Assembly (NCBI RefSeq): GCF_000243335.1
Contig: NZ_JH597773.1
Span: 4,253-68,252 of the forward strand
Direction: 5' to 3'
Source of the DNA: Leptonema illini DSM 21528
GTDB lineage: Bacteria > Spirochaetota > Leptospiria > Leptospirales > Leptonemataceae
DNA length: 64,000 nt
Shown here: positions 50,427-60,420 of the stretch, piece by piece
Numbering within the stretch: the stretch's first letter is position 1
Layout: every line of letters starts with the position of its first letter
Program-made: the position numbers and the translations under genes
Notes under the pieces: generated by a model
The model's database searches: none
What the model saw: the letters and a program-made list of their open reading frames with translations, nothing else
Told to the model about the DNA's origin: nothing

Positions 50427-51414
50427 CAGGAATATCGTCGATGCCCTCGCCTACCTGAATCGCCAGGCGGTTGCCCACGCGTCCGGGAATGGCGCGGAAC
50501 TTCTTACGGTCGCCCACTTTCACCGTGAAATCAGAGCTGATGCTTGTGTTCGTGAGTTTCACAACGTCGCCCATCTGAAGCTGCAGCACATCCTGCATGC
50601 TCAGATCAACCTCGCCCACCTCGCAACGAAGCGGAATCTCGACCAGGTCAAGACGCTGCTGGATGACGGCTCGGTTCTCGTCGGAATCGCCTTTACGAAT
50701 CGAAGAATACCAGTGCTGCGCCGAAAGCTTCGAGATGATCGGCTCGATCGTAATGTAGGGAATACAGAGGTTCGTCATGCCGTCCACCTCGCCCACCTTC
50801 GTTTCAAATGAGATGAGAACGACCATGTCGTTGGGGTGAACGATCTGCGCGAACTGCGGATTCGTCTCGATGTTACCGAGACGCGGTCGCAGATCGAGGA
50901 CCGTGGACCACGCCTCACGTAAGTTACCGAGAATGCGCACGATGATGGATTCCATTACCGAACGTTCGATGTCGGTGAGTTCGCGTGAGATCTTCGCCGG
51001 ATCGCCTTTGCCGCCGAACAGTCGGTCGATGATCGTAAACGAGATGCCCGGATCGATCTCAAGGATGGCCGAGCCGCGCAGTGGATCCATGTTGATGATG
51101 GCAAGCGTTGTCGGGTTCGGAATCGATCGCGTGAACTCTTCGTAGGTCATCTGATCGACGGAACCGACGTGAACGCCGACCAGGGCGCGCAGCTGAGCCG
51201 AAAGCGCCGTCGTCGTGAGACGCGCAAACGTCTCGTGCATCATCTGGATGGTGCGGATCTGGTCTTTCGAAAATTTATCGGGACGGCGGAAGTCGTAGAT
51301 CTTGACCGTTCGCGTATCGGCGCGAGTCGAAGAAAATTCTTCAGTCGCCTGATCGCCCGATTGAATGGCCGCCAGTAGCGAATCTATCTCATCCTGTGTG
51401 AGGATATCGGTCAT
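50386..51414 (-). CDS. fliM: Flagellar motor switch protein FliM
   Basis: 342 residues. The N-terminal LTQDEIDSLLAAIQSG is the CheY-P-binding motif. The middle CheC-like domain includes SVDQMTYEEFTRSIPNPTTLAIINMDPLRGSAILEIDP, and the C-terminal SpoA domain DVLQLQMGDVVKLTN...FRAIPGRVGNRLAIQV binds FliN. It forms part of the C ring and sets rotation direction. It is isolated from the flgB-fliF cluster by several kilobases. Confidence 0.97.
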   Translation of the reverse strand: MTDILTQDEIDSLLAAIQSGDQATEEFSSTRADTRTVKIYDFRRPDKFSKDQIRTIQMMHETFARLTTTALSAQLRALVGVHVGSVDQMTYEEFTRSIPNPTTLAIINMDPLRGSAILEIDPGISFTIIDRLFGGKGDPAKISRELTDIERSVMESIIVRILGNLREAWSTVLDLRPRLGNIETNPQFAQIVHPNDMVVLISFETKVGEVDGMTNLCIPYITIEPIISKLSAQHWYSSIRKGDSDENRAVIQQRLDLVEIPLRCEVGEVDLSMQDVLQLQMGDVVKLTNTSISSDFTVKVGDRKKFRAIPGRVGNRLAIQVGEGIDDIPDELLSSTRDDDDT

Positions 51415-51461
51415 GCCTTTGCGCCTTCTTTCAAGATCGTATTCATATACGGAATGTCAAA

Positions 51462-52445
51462 TCATTTGTTCTGAACGGCTGCGACGACCGAAGTGATTTT
51501 CCACTGAGATCCCGGAGCACGATCAAGATAGTAGTTGTACATATATTCGACGCGATACGATCCGCTCGAACGAAGCGCCAGCACGTCGACGCGCATGCGA
51601 TCCGGCGTCTCCTGCACGCCGCGAAGAATGCGAAAGCGGCGCAGCGGATCGGTGGGGCCCGATTTCAGATACTCGGCAAACCTCTGCAACACCACTTCCT
51701 GCTGCTGCTTCGACGAACGCAGATACTGGCGGGCAAACATATCGTAAGATAGGATGAACTTACGAAGATCGACGTATTTCAGATATTTCTCCGTTTTACC
51801 GGCCATCTCGGCGGAGAGGAAAAGATAAACGGTCTCTTCGGCGTCCGGACCTGCTTCTACGGCCGTATTTTCGGCCTCATCATATACGAAGGGCGACGTA
51901 CGCTTTTCAATGCGCAGCTTCAATCGATTCACCGTGCGAAGCATGATATCATGACGGGCATCGGGCAGAAAGAGGCCCGATACGCGATACTCCCCCGGCT
52001 TCAGATCATAATGCCGATCGAGATACAGCCTTCTCTCAAACGTTTCGCCGGGCTGAAGCTGTATCTCTCGCGTCCGATCGCCTGCAAGGTCAACCGGATG
52101 ATTCTCAAGCACATCATCATCGGGATCGAAACGCCGGGCCGGATCATCCCCCAGCTCGCGGCCGTTTCGGTCGAGCACCTCAAATTGAAAGCTACGCTCT
52201 TCGGGCGTAAAGGGATACAATCTGACCGTGCGGTGACCGGCATTCGTAATGCGAAAAAGGATGGCGATGGGCTCGTCTTCTTTAAAGACCGTCTTTTCGA
52301 GCCACAGGTTCACCTTGATGTTGCGATTGACGTCGTTTACGTTACGATCGCCTCGCGCATCGGTATCGACCTCTGCCATAAGCAAAGTCGGCAGGAATCC
52401 TGCCAGCAGCATAAGAATGAAATGCAAGAATCGGCGCGCGCCCAT
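51462..52445 (-). CDS. Exported protein of unknown function upstream of fliM
   Basis: 327 residues from the ATG at 52445 (MGARRFLHFILMLLAGFLPTLLMAEVD), chosen because it begins a signal peptide; a longer frame reaches 52538. The mature N-terminal half (residues ~30-175) is a beta-sandwich-like region: NLWLEKTVFKEDEPIAILFRITNAGHRTVRLYPF and LQPGETFERRLYLDRHYDLKPGEYRVSGLF, as in intracellular proteinase inhibitor or fimbrial folds. The C-terminal half is a SnoaL/NTF2-like region. Function unknown; periplasmic. Confidence 0.65.
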   Translation of the reverse strand: MGARRFLHFILMLLAGFLPTLLMAEVDTDARGDRNVNDVNRNIKVNLWLEKTVFKEDEPIAILFRITNAGHRTVRLYPFTPEERSFQFEVLDRNGRELGDDPARRFDPDDDVLENHPVDLAGDRTREIQLQPGETFERRLYLDRHYDLKPGEYRVSGLFLPDARHDIMLRTVNRLKLRIEKRTSPFVYDEAENTAVEAGPDAEETVYLFLSAEMAGKTEKYLKYVDLRKFILSYDMFARQYLRSSKQQQEVVLQRFAEYLKSGPTDPLRRFRILRGVQETPDRMRVDVLALRSSGSYRVEYMYNYYLDRAPGSQWKITSVVAAVQNK

Positions 52446-52605
52446 ACCGATTACAATATCGGCCGGGACGAGCGATTCAAACCGAATTTTCCCGGCCCGC
52501 CCGGGGATTTTTGCGACATAATCGATGCCCTGCCACACGTCCCTGTGCGACCGATGCGGGTAAAAAAGGATTGCAAAGCGTTCGTTTCACCGCTTTCCTC
52601 GATTC

Positions 52606-53166
52606 ATGGCAGCGTCCCGCTCCACCGGCTTGCAGCACTATGAAGGCCTCCGGGTTAGCCGGGAGCAGTATCTCGGCCTGCCTGACGACGGTCACAAGTA
52701 CGACATGATCGATGGAGTCCTTCACAGGTCCCCTTCTGCGACACCGGAGCATGGATGGCGGCAATCCCGCTTTGTGCAGCTGTTGAATAACTATCTCGAC
52801 GCCCACCCGGTCGGACGCTGTATGATAGAGGTCGATGTTCTTCTGCCAGACGGCGGCGATGTTCTGCGCCCCGACATCAGCTTCGTCGCAGCGGAGCGTC
52901 TGCATATTCTGCTCAACCAGATCCACGGAACGCCCGATCTCGTCTGCGAAATCCTGTCAGAATCGACTGCCGAACGCGATCTCGGCGAAAAGGCGCGGCG
53001 CTATTTAAAGAACCGCGTCGTCGAATACTGGATCGTCGACCCGTTGCGACGAAGTATCCAGCTCCTTGTATCGCAAGGTAGCGAATGGAAGCATAAAACG
53101 GGAAACGTTCTGCAGAGCGAACTGCTCAGCGGGTTTCAGATCAACGTAGAACGCTTCTTTAATTGA
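52606..53166 (+). CDS. Uma2-family (DUF820) restriction-fold endonuclease-like protein
   Basis: 186 residues. It has the PD-(D/E)XK-like pattern: YDMIDGVLHRSPSATPEHGWRQSRFVQLLN, VLRPDISFV and PDLVCEILSESTAERDLGEKARRYLKNRVVEYWIVDP. D (PDIS), E (CEIL) and K (EKARRY) are the predicted catalytic residues. Uma2 proteins are common in multicellular and gliding bacteria, and their biological role is not clear. The gene is single, divergent from the fliM-linked gene and convergent with miaB. Confidence 0.85.
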   Translation: MAASRSTGLQHYEGLRVSREQYLGLPDDGHKYDMIDGVLHRSPSATPEHGWRQSRFVQLLNNYLDAHPVGRCMIEVDVLLPDGGDVLRPDISFVAAERLHILLNQIHGTPDLVCEILSESTAERDLGEKARRYLKNRVVEYWIVDPLRRSIQLLVSQGSEWKHKTGNVLQSELLSGFQINVERFFN

Positions 53167-53242
53167 GTCACAGCCGGTCGCATAACCCGAAAACCATCGA
53201 GTGGTTCTGAGAAGTGTTCTTTGCTGAACGAATGGGCTCGTT

Positions 53243-54664
53243 TCATTGCACGAACGAAACGAAGCGTCCGCGAAGCGTCGCCTGGCTTGAGCTTTCCACA
53301 ACGATGCGCGCCAGCCTGCCCTGAGCCTGAAGAAAATCCAGCTGCAACTCAGCCGGCACCGGCATGACGACGACCTTTCCCGATTCGGTGCGGCCCATCC
53401 ACTCCTTATCTGAGCGACGGCTTGGCCCTTCAAGAAGGATGTCATACTCGCGGCCATGATCGGCGCGATTGCGTTCGCCCGAGATGCGCGTCTGAAGGGC
53501 GATCAGCCGCGTCAACCGCTCCAGCTTCACCTCTTCGGGTACGTCGTCGGCGTATTGTTTCTTCGCCGCCGTATGTTCGCGCTCCGAGTAATGAAACATA
53601 TAGGCCTTCTCATAGCCGACCTTTTCTACGAGATCAAGCGTCTTCTGAAAGTCTTCTTCGGTCTCGCCCGGAAACCCTACGATGACGTCCGTCGTCAGCT
53701 CGACGTCGGGCACGATATCGCGGATCAACGAAACAAGATCCATATACTCTTCTGCCGTATAATCCCGGCGCATGCGACGCAGCACCTCAGTGGAGCCGGA
53801 TTGCACGGGCATATGGATGCTTGAGCAGAAGCGATCGGTCTCGGCCATCAACCGGAGCAGCCTTTCGGGAAAATCATGCGGATGCGGCGACGTAAAGCGA
53901 ATGCGTCGGATGGACGTTTCATCAAGCAGCCGCTTAACCAGATCGGTAAAGTCTCCTCCTGATTCATGTCGATACGAATTCACGTTCTGCCCGAGCAGAG
54001 TGATCTCGCGCACGCCACGTCGATCGATGAGGTTCTGCACCTCTCTGACGATGCTTCCGGGTTCGCGGCTGCGTTCCCGGCCTCTCGTATAAGGCACGAC
54101 GCAGAAGGTACAGAAGTTGTTGCATCCGCGCATGATCGTAACGAAGGCCAGCGGACCGCTGACGACCTCAGGTTCGAGCTCTTCGTATGTCTCTGTCGAT
54201 GAGATGCGCGTCAGTTGATAGGAACGGCCGGGTTCGTCGCGCATGCGGTCGATGAGCTCGGGAAGATTGCGATAGTTATCCGGCCCGAGGATCAGATCGA
54301 CGGGCAGACCCATAGCAAAAAGATCTTCGCCGAGGTTCTGCGCCATACAGCCGAGGATGCCGATTACAAGCCGGGGATTACGCTTTTTCAGATAAGAGAG
54401 CGATTGCAGCCGACCGTAGACGCGCTCATGCGCCTTCTCGCGCACGGCGCAGGTATTGAGCAGAATGACGCCAGCCTCTTCTTCGCTGCGTACGGCGCTG
54501 TAGCCCCGATCTTTGAAAAGCGAGCGCACGATGCCCGAATCGTATTCGTTCATCTGGCATCCGTAGGTTTCGACAAAGATGTTGCGGTCGAGCTGATGGC
54601 GCTTTTCGCTCTCATCGCTTAGAATACCGCTCAGGATGTCGGGCTGAAGGGATGGCTGCTTCAC
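53243..54664 (-). CDS. miaB: tRNA-2-methylthio-N6-isopentenyladenosine synthase MiaB
   Basis: 473 residues from the GTG at 54664; the longer open frame to 54757 overlaps the divergent gene and lacks homology. The enzyme methylthiolates i6A37 in tRNA. The N-terminal UPF0004 domain has [23 protein letters not shown] and GCMAQ (three Cys of the auxiliary cluster). The radical-SAM motif is [18 protein letters not shown]. The TRAM domain is at the C-terminus ([21 protein letters not shown]). Complete and typical in length. Confidence 0.93.
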   Translation of the reverse strand: MKQPSLQPDILSGILSDESEKRHQLDRNIFVETYGCQMNEYDSGIVRSLFKDRGYSAVRSEEEAGVILLNTCAVREKAHERVYGRLQSLSYLKKRNPRLVIGILGCMAQNLGEDLFAMGLPVDLILGPDNYRNLPELIDRMRDEPGRSYQLTRISSTETYEELEPEVVSGPLAFVTIMRGCNNFCTFCVVPYTRGRERSREPGSIVREVQNLIDRRGVREITLLGQNVNSYRHESGGDFTDLVKRLLDETSIRRIRFTSPHPHDFPERLLRLMAETDRFCSSIHMPVQSGSTEVLRRMRRDYTAEEYMDLVSLIRDIVPDVELTTDVIVGFPGETEEDFQKTLDLVEKVGYEKAYMFHYSEREHTAAKKQYADDVPEEVKLERLTRLIALQTRISGERNRADHGREYDILLEGPSRRSDKEWMGRTESGKVVVMPVPAELQLDFLQAQGRLARIVVESSSQATLRGRFVSFVQ

Positions 54665-54722
54665 AGGAGTCAGAAAAAAACCATTTGTCCTCCGGGGAAA
54701 CCCTATTTTCCTGCCAGATTGT

Positions 54723-55382
54723 ATGGCATCCCGCCCCCGCATCGATAAATCCCTCAATACCGAAGAAATCGCCTACCTCTTCAAGTTCCTCGACGAGCCG
54801 CTCACCTCTTACGATTGCGGCACGCTCTGCAAGGATCAGTACAATGGAGTCCCCTACTGCTGTAGCTCCGAGCATGCAGTGCCGCTCCTTTATAAGGCCG
54901 AGTTTACCTACCTGAAATCGCTCGGTGATCTGTGGCATGAATGGAAGCCTGTCACGGCCGACGATAAAGAGCTGAAGAAGTCAGAGGGCAAGGATCAGAT
55001 CTTCTGTGAATGCAAGGGCGTCGCTCATTGTGTGCGCGACGAGCGCAGCATCTCCTGCCGAACCTTTCCTCTTGAGCCCTACATCGACCGCCGCGGCGTC
55101 TTTGTCGGCCTCACGTTCTTACAGGAGTTCACCGAGAAAGATCCCGACACGGGCAAGATTAAATGCCCGCTGACGCGGAAGGCGAAAGACATCCGTCAGG
55201 AAGCCGTCGACTCCCATTTTATGTTCTGGGAAAAGATCATGCTGCGAAGAGCCGACGAATACGAGACCTATGTCGATACGTCAAAGAAGCTCAGGCGAGA
55301 TCGTGATCGCTCGGGTCGCACGTTCACCGTGCTTCTGCCCTCTCATCTGAAAGATTCGAAGCTTGTGAAGCAGTATATGTGA
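54723..55382 (+). CDS. Cysteine-cluster protein (YkgJ-like)
   Basis: 219 residues with clustered cysteines: [21 protein letters not shown] and [27 protein letters not shown]. The pattern resembles YkgJ-type Zn/Fe-S-binding proteins ([10 protein letters not shown] is near the family C-terminal RPxxCRxFPL). It is probably a metal-binding cytoplasmic protein. No neighbouring enzyme explains its role. A bidirectional terminator follows. Confidence 0.7.
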   Translation: MASRPRIDKSLNTEEIAYLFKFLDEPLTSYDCGTLCKDQYNGVPYCCSSEHAVPLLYKAEFTYLKSLGDLWHEWKPVTADDKELKKSEGKDQIFCECKGVAHCVRDERSISCRTFPLEPYIDRRGVFVGLTFLQEFTEKDPDTGKIKCPLTRKAKDIRQEAVDSHFMFWEKIMLRRADEYETYVDTSKKLRRDRDRSGRTFTVLLPSHLKDSKLVKQYM

Positions 55383-55440
55383 GTCACATAACCTTTCGCA
55401 CTGACTATCCTGCAGACCATCTCACAAACGGCCTCCAATA

Positions 55441-55471
55441 AAAAAGCCGGAGCATGCTCCGGCTTTTTTAA
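55441..55471. terminator. Bidirectional rho-independent terminator
   Basis: Perfect stem AAGCCGGAGC-AT-GCTCCGGCTT flanked by A and T runs, between the convergent Cys-cluster gene and the Gfo/Idh/MocA gene. Confidence 0.9.
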
Positions 55472-55491
55472 ACTCTCAAGCCATCTCGAGC

Positions 55492-56445
55492 TTACCCGTG
55501 AATCTGCTTCAGAATCGAATGGGCGATCTCGAGCGTGCGCACGTCTTTGTAACCCGGCACGATCGGCTCCTGCTCTCCTGTAATACAGGCAAGGAAGTGC
55601 AGATGTTCCTGACGCAGAGGGTTATCCTTATGCACGAAGATCTTCTCGACGAACGATTCCTGGCGATACTTCAGTTCTTCGCGCGTCATCAGGTAGGCCT
55701 GCGACGCCATGCGGTGAATGTCGATATCCTGTGTAGCGAAATCGAGGATGATGTAGGCCTTCTCCTGTGTGATGGTCAGCGTGCGGATCTTATTCTGCGT
55801 CGCCCGGCTGGCGCTGATGTTGGCCACACATCCCGACTCGAACTGTAAAACGGCGGCGGCCACGTCTTCGTGACGGGTAAAGGCCGACGTTCCCGCTGCA
55901 GAAACAGATCGAATCTCGTCGCCGATCAGGTTAGTCACGATATCGAGGTCATGGATCATCAGGTCGAGAACGACGCCGACGTCGGCGATGCGCGGATTGA
56001 ACGGTGAAAGGCGACGGGCCTCGATCAGGAAAGGTCGCTCGACGACCTTCTTCAGCTCCATTACGGCGCCGTTAAAACGCTCGACGTGACCCACTTGAAG
56101 AACGAGATTCTTCTTCTCGGCAAGCTCCACAAGCTCACGTGCCTGCTCGACGGTTTCGGTCATCGGCTTCTCTACAAGCACATGCTTGCCGCGCTCGAGA
56201 CACTTCTTTGCGATCTCATAATGATACACCGTCGGAACGGCGATGATCAATGCGTCGGATTTCTCGATCAGCTCGTCGATATCCCTGAATCCAGGAATAT
56301 CGAAGCGTTTGCTGATCTCGGCCAGACGGTTCGGATCGGCATCAAAACAACCGGTCACCTCTGCCTGGGCAATATTTACGATAACGTTCACATGATACTG
56401 GCCCATGTGGCCTGTACCGATTACACCGACCTTCAGTTTGCTCAT
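55492..56445 (-). CDS. Gfo/Idh/MocA oxidoreductase, GnnA-like
   Basis: 317 residues. The Rossmann motif is VGVIGTGHMGQYH (residues 5-17), with LIIAVPTVYHYEIAKKCLERGKHVLVEKPM carrying the EKP cofactor motif. QVGHVERFNGAV and DVGVVLDLMIHDLDI (catalytic His in IHDLD) fit the subgroup containing UDP-GlcNAc 3-dehydrogenase GnnA, which leads to the diaminosugar of leptospiral lipid A. No gnnB aminotransferase is beside it, so the exact substrate remains open. Confidence 0.75.
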   Translation of the reverse strand: MSKLKVGVIGTGHMGQYHVNVIVNIAQAEVTGCFDADPNRLAEISKRFDIPGFRDIDELIEKSDALIIAVPTVYHYEIAKKCLERGKHVLVEKPMTETVEQARELVELAEKKNLVLQVGHVERFNGAVMELKKVVERPFLIEARRLSPFNPRIADVGVVLDLMIHDLDIVTNLIGDEIRSVSAAGTSAFTRHEDVAAAVLQFESGCVANISASRATQNKIRTLTITQEKAYIILDFATQDIDIHRMASQAYLMTREELKYRQESFVEKIFVHKDNPLRQEHLHFLACITGEQEPIVPGYKDVRTLEIAHSILKQIHG

Positions 56446-56518
56446 ACCGGTCCTTTTTTTTCCCGGTGAGCATCGTTACAATCCTTTAACATTGGCTTTG
56501 CGAAGCGATGAGAAACAA

Positions 56519-56547
56519 AAAAGCAACGCAAAAGCGTTGCTTTTTTA
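56519..56547. terminator. Bidirectional terminator after dnaJ
   Basis: Stem AAGCAACGC-AAAA-GCGTTGCTT with A and T tracts on both sides, between dnaJ and the GnnA-like gene (both minus). It ends the heat-shock operon. Confidence 0.85.
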
Positions 56548-56571
56548 CAACAAGCTATCTCAACAGAGACG

Positions 56572-57678
56572 TTACGGCCTTGAGAAATTCTCCACCTTCT
56601 CGCCCATCTTTTCAAGCTCAGAATCAAGCTCTTTAATCAGATCCTTCGCTCGACCGTTCAGCGACTTCGGAATCAATACATGAATGATCACGTGTTGATC
56701 TCCTCTACCGCGGCCGCCCATCATCGGCATGCCCTTGCCTTTCAGTCTGAAGATCTGATTGCTCTGCGTTCCGGCAGGTATCTTCAGCTTAGCCTTCTTG
56801 CCGTCAATCAGAGGCACATCGATCTCGCCGCCGGCAAGCGCCGTCGTAACGGCGATATTGGCGATAACGACAAGATCATTCCCCTGCCGTTCAAACGTAG
56901 CATGCCTCTTGATATGCGTGACGACGTAAAGGTCTCCAGGAGGACCGCCGTTCGGACCGGTCTCGCCTTCGCCCGACACTTTCAGGCGGCTGCCCGTTTC
57001 GACGCCGGGCGGAATGCGGATGTTCAGCGTACGCCTCTTCTCTTTCACGCCCTGTCCGTTACACGAACGGCACGGATCTTTGATGATCTTTCCGTTTCCG
57101 CGGCACTGCGGACAGGTCGTCGTCACCGAGAAGAATCCCTGTGTCGTGCGCACCTGACCGCTGCCCTGACAGAGAGGACAGATCTGCGGACGGCTTCCTT
57201 TCGCAGCGCCGGAGCCTCCGCAATCCTCACAGGCCTCGTTGCGCGGTATCTCGACCTTGATCTCCTTTCCTTCGGCGGCCTCTTCCAGAGAGATCTCGAC
57301 GTTGTAGCGAAGATCCGATCCGCGGCGCACGCCTCCCTGCGAACGATAGCCGGCCCCGCCGCCGAAGAATTCCGAGAAGATGTCGCCAATATCGCCAAAA
57401 ATATCAGAGAAGTCGGTGTAGGCGCGGTAGCCGAAGCCCTGTCCTCCCATTCCATCGACGCCGGCCTTGCCGTATCGATCATAGGCCTGACGCTTTTCAG
57501 GATCGGATAACACCTCGTAGGCTTCCGTCGCCTCTTTGAACTTCTCCTCGGCCGTTTTGTCGTTTTTGTTGCGGTCGGGGTGATACTTCAGCGCCAGCTT
57601 CCTGTACGCCGACTTAATATCGTCCACCGATGCGCCTCGTTCGACGCCGAGTATTTCGTAATAATCGCGATCTGCCAT
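56572..57678 (-). CDS. dnaJ: Chaperone DnaJ
   Basis: 368 residues from the ATG at 57678 ([12 protein letters not shown]); a longer frame to 57708 is not conserved. It is the co-chaperone that stimulates DnaK ATPase. The J domain has HPD (KYHPDRN, residues ~33-36). A Gly/Phe region ([23 protein letters not shown]) follows, then four zinc repeats [24 protein letters not shown] and CRSCNGQG, then the C-terminal substrate domains. All conserved features are present. Confidence 0.97.
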   Translation of the reverse strand: MADRDYYEILGVERGASVDDIKSAYRKLALKYHPDRNKNDKTAEEKFKEATEAYEVLSDPEKRQAYDRYGKAGVDGMGGQGFGYRAYTDFSDIFGDIGDIFSEFFGGGAGYRSQGGVRRGSDLRYNVEISLEEAAEGKEIKVEIPRNEACEDCGGSGAAKGSRPQICPLCQGSGQVRTTQGFFSVTTTCPQCRGNGKIIKDPCRSCNGQGVKEKRRTLNIRIPPGVETGSRLKVSGEGETGPNGGPPGDLYVVTHIKRHATFERQGNDLVVIANIAVTTALAGGEIDVPLIDGKKAKLKIPAGTQSNQIFRLKGKGMPMMGGRGRGDQHVIIHVLIPKSLNGRAKDLIKELDSELEKMGEKVENFSRP

Positions 57679-57778
57679 CGTTCCTCTGCGTTCAGCGGTT
57701 CTCCGCATCCGGGTTAGTCAGGACGCCAGGCGCCCTGCATTCCTCAACAATCGGGCGGGGCTTACCCCGCCGCAAACA

Positions 57779-59683
57779 TCACTTCTCATCATCGACAACG
57801 GTATAATCCGCATCGACAACCTTTTCTCCAGAAGGAGCGGCATCAGGCTCGCCCTGCGCAGCGGCGCCAGGCTGCGGACCGGCGCTCTGCGCTCGACCGG
57901 CGATCTCGCCGATCAGTTTGCCGAGTTCGTCCTTCGCCTGATTCAGCGAGACAAGGTCCTGTGAATCAAGCGCCGTTCTTGCGCGTCGTACGGCGTCTTC
58001 GGCCTTCGCCTTCTCGTCGGCCGGCAACGCTTCGCCAGCCTCAGAAACCGCTTTCTCAACGGCATAGATCAGCGAATCGAGTTCGTTACGGGCTTCGATC
58101 GTCTCTTTGGCCTGCCTGTCTTTCTCGGCGTTCGCCTCGGCGTCGCGGACCATCTTGTTGATCTCTTCTTCCGTAAGACCGCTCGAGCTCTCGACGCGAA
58201 TCTTCTGCTCTTTGCCGGTGCCCAGATCCTTCGCAGAAACGTGAACGATACCGTTTGCGTCGATATCGAACGTGACCTCGATCTGTGGCATGCCGCGCGG
58301 CGCCGGAGGAATACCCACGAGATCAAAGCGAGCCAGCGTGCGGTTGTCGCGGGCCATCTCGCGCTCGCCCTGCATGACGTGAACCGATACGGCCGTCTGG
58401 TTATCCGCCGCCGTCGAGAAGGTCTGACTTTTGCGAGTCGGAATCGTCGTGTTACGCTGAATCAGACGTGTGAAAACGCCGCCCAGGGTTTCAATACCCA
58501 GCGAAAGCGGAGTCACGTCGAGCAGAAGAACGTCCGATACCTCGCCTGCAAGGACCCCGCCCTGAATGGCGGCGCCGACGGCTACTACTTCGTCAGGGTT
58601 AACAGAGCGGTTCGGCTCTTTCTTGAAAAGATCTTTTACAAGATTCTGCACGGCCGGAATACGCGTCGATCCGCCGACAAGGATAACCTCGTCGATATCG
58701 GCCGCGGTCATACCCGCATCGCGCAGGGCGTTCTCGCACGGAATGCGGGTACGCTCGACGAGGCTCTGCGTGATCTGATCGAACTTCGCACGGCTCAGGC
58801 TGAGATTCATGTGCTTCGGACCGGTCTGGTCGGCCGTAATAAAAGGAATGTTGATCTGCGCCTGCATCGTGCCCGAAAGCTCAATCTTCGCCTTTTCAGC
58901 CGCCTCTTTCAGACGCTGCAGAGCCATCTTGTCTTTGCCGAGATCGATGCCCGACTCTTTCTTGAATTCCTCGATCATCCATTCCATGATCGTCTGGTCG
59001 AAATCGTCGCCGCCAAGGTGCGTATCGCCGTTCGTCGACTTGACTTCATAGAGGCCGTCGGCCAGTTCAAGGATGGAAACGTCGAACGTTCCGCCGCCGA
59101 GGTCATATACGGCGATACGAGAGTTCTTTCCTTTCTTATCAAGGCCATAAGCGAGAGCGGCCGCCGTGGGTTCGTTAATAATACGCTCCACTTCAAGACC
59201 AGCGATACGGCCGGCATCTTTGGTGGCCTGACGCTGTTCGTCGTTAAAATATGCGGGCACGGTAACGACGGCCTTTGTGACCGGATGACCGAGATACGCC
59301 TCAGCCGTCGCCTTCATCTTCTGAAGAATCATGGCCGAAACTTCTTGCGGAGTGTAGGATCCATGATCGGTTTCGATCTTCACACCGTCGTTACCCGACT
59401 TCACGACCTTATACGAAACATACTTGAGTTCTTCGTTGATCTCAGAATAGCGACGTCCCATGAAACGCTTCACGGAGCGGATCGTATTCGCCGGATTCGT
59501 AATGGCCTGGTTCTTCGCAATCTGGCCCACAAGACGCGTTTCGGCGTCGGTCAGCGCCACGATGGACGGCGTGGTGCGCGTGCCTTCGGCGTTTGCTATG
59601 ACGATCGGATCACCGCCTTCCATCACAGAAACGCAGGAGTTCGTTGTTCCAAGGTCGATTCCAATAATCTTTTCTTTTGACAT
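57779..59683 (-). CDS. dnaK: Chaperone DnaK (Hsp70)
   Basis: 634 residues, ATP-dependent folding chaperone. Phosphate-1 motif [11 protein letters not shown] (residues 5-15), phosphate-2 [17 protein letters not shown] (~193-209), adenosine motif [11 protein letters not shown] (~330), linker [14 protein letters not shown], and the substrate domain with [20 protein letters not shown]. The C-terminal tail ends [12 protein letters not shown]. It is preceded by grpE (43-bp gap) and followed by dnaJ. Confidence 0.98.
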   Translation of the reverse strand: MSKEKIIGIDLGTTNSCVSVMEGGDPIVIANAEGTRTTPSIVALTDAETRLVGQIAKNQAITNPANTIRSVKRFMGRRYSEINEELKYVSYKVVKSGNDGVKIETDHGSYTPQEVSAMILQKMKATAEAYLGHPVTKAVVTVPAYFNDEQRQATKDAGRIAGLEVERIINEPTAAALAYGLDKKGKNSRIAVYDLGGGTFDVSILELADGLYEVKSTNGDTHLGGDDFDQTIMEWMIEEFKKESGIDLGKDKMALQRLKEAAEKAKIELSGTMQAQINIPFITADQTGPKHMNLSLSRAKFDQITQSLVERTRIPCENALRDAGMTAADIDEVILVGGSTRIPAVQNLVKDLFKKEPNRSVNPDEVVAVGAAIQGGVLAGEVSDVLLLDVTPLSLGIETLGGVFTRLIQRNTTIPTRKSQTFSTAADNQTAVSVHVMQGEREMARDNRTLARFDLVGIPPAPRGMPQIEVTFDIDANGIVHVSAKDLGTGKEQKIRVESSSGLTEEEINKMVRDAEANAEKDRQAKETIEARNELDSLIYAVEKAVSEAGEALPADEKAKAEDAVRRARTALDSQDLVSLNQAKDELGKLIGEIAGRAQSAGPQPGAAAQGEPDAAPSGEKVVDADYTVVDDEK

Positions 59684-59726
59684 AGTCTGTATCCTCTACA
59701 TATCGAAGCCTGATTGCCGGCTTCTT

Positions 59727-60380
59727 TTAGTTTGCATTTCCTTCTTCGTTTTTCGCTTCCTGTTCCGCATCCTTTCGCTTTCCGCGAATCACCTTTACGG
59801 TCGCCGGACGCAGAACCTGACGTTCTCCACCATCTGAAATCTGTACATAGGCCTTTTTATACACATGCTCCACCTTCTCGCCCTCGAAGCCTTCGCGCTC
59901 TTCCAGCTCGACGGCCTCCATCAGATACGGATCAAAGTCGTTACCCGCATCGACCTCGGGCCTGATGCCTTCGCGACCGAGAATGTTCAGGAATTCGCCG
60001 CGAATCATGTCGACGCCGATTACGAAATTCTTAACGGCCGGATCTTCGGTCGGCGCGGCGAGCACCAGGTCAAGGTTATCCACGACCGGAATCAACGAGC
60101 GCACGAAGTTTGAAACGGCCGACGTTCGCGCCTTTCCCATCTCTTCTATCATACGTTTGCGATAGTTCGAGAAATCGGCTCGTTCGCGCGCCCAGTTCTG
60201 CTTCGTCTCTTCAAGCTCGGCCTTCAGGGCCTCGATCGGATCAAGAGGCGCCTCGTTCGATCCTTCGGCTTCTGCCGCTCCCTGCTCTTCGGCTGCATCG
60301 TCTTCAGGTCTTCCCTGAGCCTGCTCGATTCCTTCAAGCGTCTCTTCAATTCCCTGTTCCTTTTCCTGCTCTGGATGCAT
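59727..60380 (-). CDS. grpE: Nucleotide-exchange factor GrpE
   Basis: 217 residues. A long acidic N-terminal coiled coil precedes the conserved core: WARERADFSNYRKRMIEEMGKARTSAVSNFVRSLIPVVDNLDLVL, GVDMIRGEFLNILGREGI and the C-terminal beta domain VEHVYKKAYVQISDGGERQVLRPATVKVIRG. It releases ADP from DnaK. The gene sits between hrcA and dnaK in the conserved order. Confidence 0.97.
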   Translation of the reverse strand: MHPEQEKEQGIEETLEGIEQAQGRPEDDAAEEQGAAEAEGSNEAPLDPIEALKAELEETKQNWARERADFSNYRKRMIEEMGKARTSAVSNFVRSLIPVVDNLDLVLAAPTEDPAVKNFVIGVDMIRGEFLNILGREGIRPEVDAGNDFDPYLMEAVELEEREGFEGEKVEHVYKKAYVQISDGGERQVLRPATVKVIRGKRKDAEQEAKNEEGNAN

Positions 60381-60420
60381 CGTATAACCTCTCTCAATCT
60401 CCCTCTTTTTCCAGGGTTAT

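Noticed and set aside
53005-53457. Minus-strand frame beyond the miaB stop
   Set aside because: It overlaps the Uma2 gene and miaB in the wrong frame and has no homology signal.
58241-59680. A 479-codon plus-strand frame opposite dnaK
   Set aside because: Long antisense frames opposite dnaK are a known result of its codon bias. The minus-strand frame is unmistakable DnaK, and the antisense product has no recognisable domain.
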